From Acanthopleura granulata (lineage: Eukaryota > Mollusca > Polyplacophora > Chitonida > Chitonidae), in NCBI GenBank assembly GCA_016165875.1, contig JABBOT010000080.1, forward strand, positions 41,043,477 through 41,107,476: a stretch of DNA of 64,000 nt, given 5' to 3'. The translations under genes and the position numbers were made by a program. Of the stretch, positions 63,501 to 64,000 are shown one piece after another. Positions within the stretch are counted from its first letter, which is position 1. Each line of letters begins with the position of its first letter. A model generated the notes under the pieces. The model was not told the origin of the DNA. It saw only the letters and a list, made by a program, of their open reading frames with translations, and ran no database searches.

Positions 63501-63579
63501 TTTGTCTTTTGCACATCATTTTCAGGCGTCCAGCTCTCAGCAACTTGAAGCTTTAATTAGCCGCTACAGTAAGAGGTGA
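41863..63579 (+). CDS. CCDC150: CCDC150 orthologue, 23 coding exons (whole gene)
   Basis: Coding exons, all with AG and GT borders and compatible phases: 41863-42540, 44076-44261, 44939-45068, 46253-46389, 47459-47545, 48042-48151, 48566-48743, 50086-50136, 50700-50861, 51373-51564, 53374-53565, 54626-54795, 55723-55816, 56479-56648, 57047-57173, 57806-58000, 58342-58410, 59099-59260, 59847-59933, 60227-60306, 61610-61718, 62625-62765, 63526-63579. The product is 1186 residues (human about 1100), almost all coiled coil, without membrane segments. Landmarks shared with vertebrate CCDC150 as I recall it: the LISRMCRTESAIQTLKLN block near the N terminus, NRLAYDKGRLQSQV in exon 10, DNRKLTHTLEEVMASH in exon 12, and EAAHDWFKCKFDSLQDEL in exon 20. 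The family's molecular role is poorly known. Met1 (41863) has a weak context; Met4 (41872, A at -3) is a likely alternative. Five introns hold splice-junction repeats. Confidence 0.9.
42854..42980. mobile_element. Foldback element in CCDC150 intron 1
   Basis: Arms 42854-42886 and 42948-42980 are inverted copies (ccactttca(t/c)aaaactt, then aca-rich, then tttct). The interior is 61 bp and non-coding. Confidence 0.7.
43317..43825 (+). repeat. 56-bp minisatellite, 9 near-identical copies, intron 1
   Basis: Copies start at 43317, 43373, 43429, 43485, 43541, 43598, 43654, 43710 and 43766 (unit begins gagttatcattatcctagtc). The copy starting at 43541 has c to a in the first block and one inserted base, making it 57 bp. 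Near-identity indicates recent expansion or homogenisation. Confidence 0.95.
43856..43976. mobile_element. 121-bp near-perfect palindrome, intron 1
   Basis: Arms of 56 bp (43856-43911 and 43921-43976) differ at 6 positions around a 9-base loop. The left arm read on minus contains ctgacga, a cgg/ccg stem and gaaa-like sequence, recalling the layout of the Penelope-like 3' motif at 13481-13520. It abuts the 56-bp array. Confidence 0.85.
44076..44261 (+). CDS. CCDC150: CCDC150 coding exon 2 (residues 227-288)
   Basis: Acceptor ttttcag, donor GTAATG, phase 0 to 0. Coiled coil; REKLNKKIQGLHDDLSRE and EMETVVETER correspond to conserved parts of the family. Confidence 0.88.
44939..45068 (+). CDS. 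CCDC150: CCDC150 coding exon 3 (residues 289-332)
   Basis: Acceptor ttcacacag; ends GAACTGG|GTAAGT, phase 0 to 1. Its 3' boundary is the start of a 52-bp tandem array that copies this donor. Confidence 0.87.
45068..45327 (+). repeat. 52-bp array copying the exon 3 donor site, 5 units
   Basis: Units start at 45068, 45120, 45172, 45224 and 45276 with ggtaagtttatagg. The 3' end of each unit (gattgagaaggcact) resembles the last bases of exon 3 (ctggagaaggaactg), so each copy regenerates an exon-like tail followed by GGTAAGT. Confidence 0.93.
45375..45652 (-). mobile_element. Full-length SINE family I copy, intron 3
   Basis: About 278 bp in minus orientation: ATTT tail, core (acgccgtactcaag, cggcggccagcg, cagagcccgggg, atccgcaggttgctgg, ggccggagaggaagtc), then the tRNA-like head ending gactgagccacgg, the reverse of a Pol III A box. 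The B-box-like ttgaactca lies inside the head. Confidence 0.92.
46253..46389 (+). CDS. CCDC150: CCDC150 coding exon 4 (residues 332-377)
   Basis: Acceptor attggcag, phase 1 to 0, donor CAG|GTTAGT. The end of the exon (EISKLKCQYE, then LMEKLMLEHQ) is repeated six times downstream. Confidence 0.87.
46390..46990 (+). repeat. 88/100-bp array copying exon 4's 3' end and donor, 6 extra copies
   Basis: CAG|GTTAGT recurs at 46478, 46566, 46666, 46754, 46854 and 46954 after the true donor at 46390, so spacing alternates 88, 88, 100, 88, 100, 100. Each unit has 31 bp of intron sequence and an exon-like part of 57 or 69 bp reading EISKLKRQYEGQKLMLEHQ or the 4-residue longer form with ELME. Overlapping short ORFs here are artefacts of the array. 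Confidence 0.95.
47459..47545 (+). CDS. CCDC150: CCDC150 coding exon 5 (residues 378-406)
   Basis: Acceptor cccttacag, donor GTAGTA (weak), phase 0 to 0. A 29-residue charged coil segment. Confidence 0.8.
48042..48151 (+). CDS. CCDC150: CCDC150 coding exon 6 (residues 407-443)
   Basis: Acceptor ttacctcag, donor GTATGT, phase 0 to 2. Regular heptads (VRQLQATVKQLESENEEL). Confidence 0.85.
48566..48743 (+). CDS. CCDC150: CCDC150 coding exon 7 (residues 443-502)
   Basis: Acceptor atgaacag, donor GTTTGT (weak), phase 2 to 0. It ends in KDKESLLEE, which matches the family's KKSLLEE block. Confidence 0.85.
49688..49765 (+). mobile_element. SINE family I head fragment, intron 7
   Basis: Gtggctagcgtgctgatgc and caaaatgacccaggagcctc match the tRNA-like head; the core is absent. 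Confidence 0.6.
50086..50136 (+). CDS. CCDC150: CCDC150 coding exon 8 (residues 503-519), small
   Basis: A 51-base exon between tagtttcag and GTGTGA, phase 0 to 0. RSVNEISKE fits the family's position just after the SLLEE block. The donor is poor, so the exon is less certain than its neighbours. Confidence 0.65.
50207..50735 (+). repeat. 92-bp array copying the exon 9 acceptor and exon start
   Basis: Exon-start-like positions occur at 50244 (AG lost), 50336, 50428, 50520 and 50612, then the true exon at 50700; spacing is 92, 92, 92, 92, 88. Each unit contains ttgtttccag|gtgaccagaa-type sequence and then ggatgggatgtcagatgac, i.e. the first ~35 bases of exon 9. Decoys lack one base relative to exon 9, so their frame differs. 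Confidence 0.93.
50700..50861 (+). CDS. CCDC150: CCDC150 coding exon 9 (residues 520-573)
   Basis: Acceptor gttttccag, donor GTCAGG, phase 0 to 0. It begins with Val (GTG) and reads on into ERWRLRTELQDAR; the last of six junction copies is the one used. Confidence 0.86.
51075..51372 (+). repeat. Degenerate array copying the exon 10 acceptor and exon start
   Basis: Diverged units pair tatttgtgtattgtttatag-like intron ends with tcttcacagaagcag-like exon starts: tcttcatggaaacagcaaga near 51077, gtagcagcttgattcac near 51126, tcgtgatagaagcacctt near 51258, tctcctcagtagtagttga near 51316, then the true tcttcacagaagcagcta at 51373. Unit length varies. Confidence 0.72.
51373..51564 (+). CDS. CCDC150: CCDC150 coding exon 10 (residues 574-637)
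   Basis: Acceptor ggtttatag, donor GTAAAC, phase 0 to 0. Contains NRLAYDKGRLQSQVTQL, one of the best conserved blocks of the family. Confidence 0.9.
52033..52200. mobile_element. 168-bp palindromic MITE-like element, intron 10
   Basis: Arms 52034-52097 and 52136-52200 are inverted copies containing tttaacacc, gtgtaacccgata and cactgaaccttgttt. The central 38 bp are unrepeated. Confidence 0.9.
52610..52731 (+). mobile_element. SINE family I, 3' part, intron 10
   Basis: Gatcatgggctccgtccaat, caccataatgctggctacc and ttcttgaatacggtgtaaaa, then an AAAT tail. The head is missing. Confidence 0.75.
52768..53015 (+). mobile_element. SINE family I, near full length, intron 10
   Basis: Head cctctgtggccgaggggtta, degenerate B box, core catgggtttccc and caccataatgctggcc, then ttcttgagcacggcataaaa. 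It lies just downstream of another copy in the same orientation. Confidence 0.85.
53148..53276 (+). repeat. 16-bp tandem repeat, 8 copies, intron 10
   Basis: The unit is gggtcgtattacatca with c/t alternation at a few sites. Because 16 is not a multiple of 3, all frames are open, which explains the two overlapping repetitive ORFs. Confidence 0.93.
53374..53565 (+). CDS. CCDC150: CCDC150 coding exon 11 (residues 638-701)
   Basis: Acceptor tgtctgtcag, donor GTATGA, phase 0 to 0. Same length (192) as exon 10. Coiled coil; SRDEALKENCQLLERL matches a conserved block. Confidence 0.9.
54335..54515 (+). mobile_element. SINE family II copy, diverged, intron 11
   Basis: Ggtttcctgcacccataaac and tgaccacggttatagtagtg match the family II core; the rest is decayed. 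Confidence 0.45.
54626..54795 (+). CDS. CCDC150: CCDC150 coding exon 12 (residues 702-758)
   Basis: Acceptor cccttcag, ends GAAAA|GTGAGC, phase 0 to 2. Homologous to exon 14 (same length, same phases). Confidence 0.9.
54885..55390 (+). repeat. Degenerate array copying the exon 13 acceptor and exon start
   Basis: Irregular copies of a unit ending in cag(a/g)caaaa(t/g)cactggta-like sequence: gcaaaatcactggaggttc near 55021, gcaaactcactacaagtgc near 55147, gcaaaatgtgatg near 55267 and aaaagtgactggtacatg near 55362. They resemble the start of exon 13 (aggcaaaatcactggtacg at 55728). Two closer repeats at 54907-54990 share gtgtggatacaaattgtgac. Confidence 0.7.
55723..55816 (+). CDS. CCDC150: CCDC150 coding exon 13 (residues 758-789)
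   Basis: Acceptor catttccag, donor GTAATG, phase 2 to 0. LVRDLQQEAELLKERL heptads. Confidence 0.85.
56285..56400 (+). mobile_element. SINE family II fragment, intron 13
   Basis: Agtttgtggtttaccccagg and cattctggtttcc match the family II core. The tail is absent. Confidence 0.45.
56479..56648 (+). CDS. CCDC150: CCDC150 coding exon 14 (residues 790-846)
   Basis: Acceptor gcatttcag, ends GCTCG|GTAATA, phase 0 to 2. A paralogue of exon 12: shared pattern of L, DN-K, LE-V, S, LQT, L, KD and I-L positions. Confidence 0.9.
57047..57173 (+). CDS. CCDC150: CCDC150 coding exon 15 (residues 846-888)
   Basis: Acceptor tttggtag, donor GTAAGC, phase 2 to 0. Strongly basic and acidic coil (VKDQLKQEREKSIKK). 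Confidence 0.87.
57806..58000 (+). CDS. CCDC150: CCDC150 coding exon 16 (residues 889-953)
   Basis: Acceptor taattccag, donor GTAAGC, phase 0 to 0. ANLELRHKLTEQE and LSNQKAQ correspond to the family's RELRQKLAELE and KNQKTQ region. Confidence 0.9.
58043..58247. mobile_element. 205-bp foldback element, intron 16
   Basis: Arms start gccaattccacaaag on the left and end ctttgtggaatcgg on the right, with inverted gacttaa-type blocks inside. A partial relative (gacttaattcagacttc) appears near 54151. Confidence 0.75.
58342..58410 (+). CDS. CCDC150: CCDC150 coding exon 17 (residues 954-976)
   Basis: Its pyrimidine tract is a (TGTC)n microsatellite ending tctgcag; donor GTATGA. 23 residues, phase 0 to 0; LEKVRDEYVEKN matches the family. 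Confidence 0.87.
59099..59260 (+). CDS. CCDC150: CCDC150 coding exon 18 (residues 977-1030)
   Basis: Acceptor tattatcag, donor GTAGGC, phase 0 to 0. LQCELRHLAQAQY is a conserved block. Confidence 0.9.
59847..59933 (+). CDS. CCDC150: CCDC150 coding exon 19 (residues 1031-1059)
   Basis: Acceptor tcctgacag, donor GTATGC, phase 0 to 0. 29 highly charged residues. Confidence 0.85.
60227..60306 (+). CDS. CCDC150: CCDC150 coding exon 20 (residues 1060-1086)
   Basis: Acceptor gccaccag, donor GTAAGT, phase 0 to 2. EAAHDWFKCKFDSLQDEL is the family's C-terminal signature and interrupts the regular heptads. Confidence 0.92.
61610..61718 (+). CDS. CCDC150: CCDC150 coding exon 21 (residues 1086-1122)
   Basis: Acceptor tttttgcag, donor GTGACT (weak), phase 2 to 0. 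Basic coil. Confidence 0.83.
61885..62135 (+). mobile_element. SINE family I, full length, intron 21
   Basis: Head ggcctccattgccaaagggg with tta gc, core ccgtacgtgggatagtctgc and caccataatgctggtcgc, then ttcttgagtacgacataaaa and an AAAT tail. Confidence 0.88.
62200..62390 (+). mobile_element. SINE family II copy, intron 21
   Basis: Accttaccataggttggtgg, cactccagtttccaccaccc and an AATAAA-type tail. It contains a small internal duplication of accacccataaatataac. Confidence 0.6.
62625..62765 (+). CDS. CCDC150: CCDC150 coding exon 22 (residues 1123-1169)
   Basis: Acceptor atgtttcag, donor GTAGAT (weak), phase 0 to 0. Less regular, Ser/His-containing sequence (SRLGDYTELTGHDPK) before a last short helix. 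Confidence 0.82.
62865..63125 (+). mobile_element. SINE family I, full length reference copy, intron 22
   Basis: 261 bp. tRNA-like head with A box tggctcagtcggttagcgc and B box gagttcaagacc, core (ggccgtacgtgggaaggtct, atctgcggatggtcatggg, cgggctctgcctgg), 3' part (caccataatgctgaccgcc, ttcttgagta) and an (AAAT)4 tail. Pol III promoter boxes are well preserved. Confidence 0.95.
63526..63579 (+). CDS. CCDC150: CCDC150 last coding exon 23 (residues 1170-1186 and stop)
   Basis: Acceptor tcattttcag; 17 codons ending LISRYSKR and TGA at 63577-63579. Confidence 0.88.
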   Translation, partial: ASSSQQLEALISRYSKR

Positions 63580-64000
63580 CAAACAACAACTCTGTAATGA
63601 AGGACTCCACTAACGCTAGCCACCTGTAGCATGAATGATGTCATGTCCTCCATCCTTAATGCACTGTTGGATTAGAGTCTTGGTGACAAATGATGCTCAA
63701 CAAAGTTTGTGTGGTCCTGTGCACAGTCTTGCCCTCCTCCAATATGGTGTTCATATCTGTGTGTCACTCATAGAATAGTTTATCAGTAGCTTACCAAAGG
63801 TTAGGGGTTTACTATGGACACGTCATGTATGATTTCTCTGACAGCCAGTGTCACTTGTGTCTGTTAAAATTTTGTTAAGCATGGCGTTAACGAGTCGTCC
63901 AGTGAGTATGTCAAGTCCTGATCTATAGTCTGAGCAGATCTACACAGGATGGTGTCCTTATACGTATATGAAGTGTTTTCAAGCAGATATTAAACTTTTG
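63580..64000 (+). other. CCDC150: CCDC150 3' UTR, continuing to or past the window end
   Basis: Non-coding. Diverged family II SINE sequence (gcttaccaaaggttaggggt) lies around 63770-63830. A variant poly(A) signal ATTAAA is at 63989-63994, so the transcript may end just beyond the window. Confidence 0.55.

Overview
The window is eukaryotic, invertebrate genomic DNA: AT-rich, gene-sparse, with GT-AG introns, tRNA-derived SINEs, non-LTR and Penelope-like retroelements and many foldback elements. The SINE style, the FMRFamide-receptor-like GPCR and the metazoan CCDC150 orthologue fit a marine lophotrochozoan (mollusc or brachiopod type). The species cannot be named from this sequence.

Layout. 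1-0.85 kb holds two copies of an unnamed dispersed repeat. 1974-3287 (-) is an intact, intronless class A GPCR gene. 5.0-9.65 kb (+) holds decayed non-LTR retrotransposon sequence (ORF1 remnant, 2A-like peptide, endonuclease, reverse transcriptase). 12.0-13.05 kb has a minisatellite, a SINE scrap and a foldback element. 13.44-14.56 kb (-) is a 5'-truncated, 5'-inverted Penelope-like element with an open GIY-YIG reading frame. 14.6-31.7 kb is mostly non-coding, with a 244-bp inverted-repeat element, a ~140-bp tandem array, SINE fragments, a decayed partial copy of the GPCR (27168-27425) and a doubtful membrane-protein-like ORF. 31.96-34.17 kb (+) is a second dead non-LTR element. 35.9-38.0 kb contains two long inverted-repeat elements.

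From 41863 to 63579 (+) the window carries the whole coding region of a CCDC150 orthologue: 23 coding exons, 1186 residues as I join them, almost entirely coiled coil, with a probable non-coding 5' exon at 40626-40707 and 3' UTR running to the window end. Its introns hold four full-length or nearly full-length SINEs, several foldback elements and many tandem repeats.

The most unusual feature is that five separate CCDC150 introns contain tandem arrays whose repeat unit includes a copy of the adjacent exon-intron junction. Two arrays duplicate 5' splice sites (45068-45327, 46390-46990). Three duplicate 3' splice sites plus exon starts (50207-50735, about 51075-51372, about 54885-55390). In the second array the exon-like part of every copy is a multiple of three and keeps the coiled-coil reading frame.

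Only the GPCR and CCDC150 look like functional host genes. No operon-like linkage is expected or seen.
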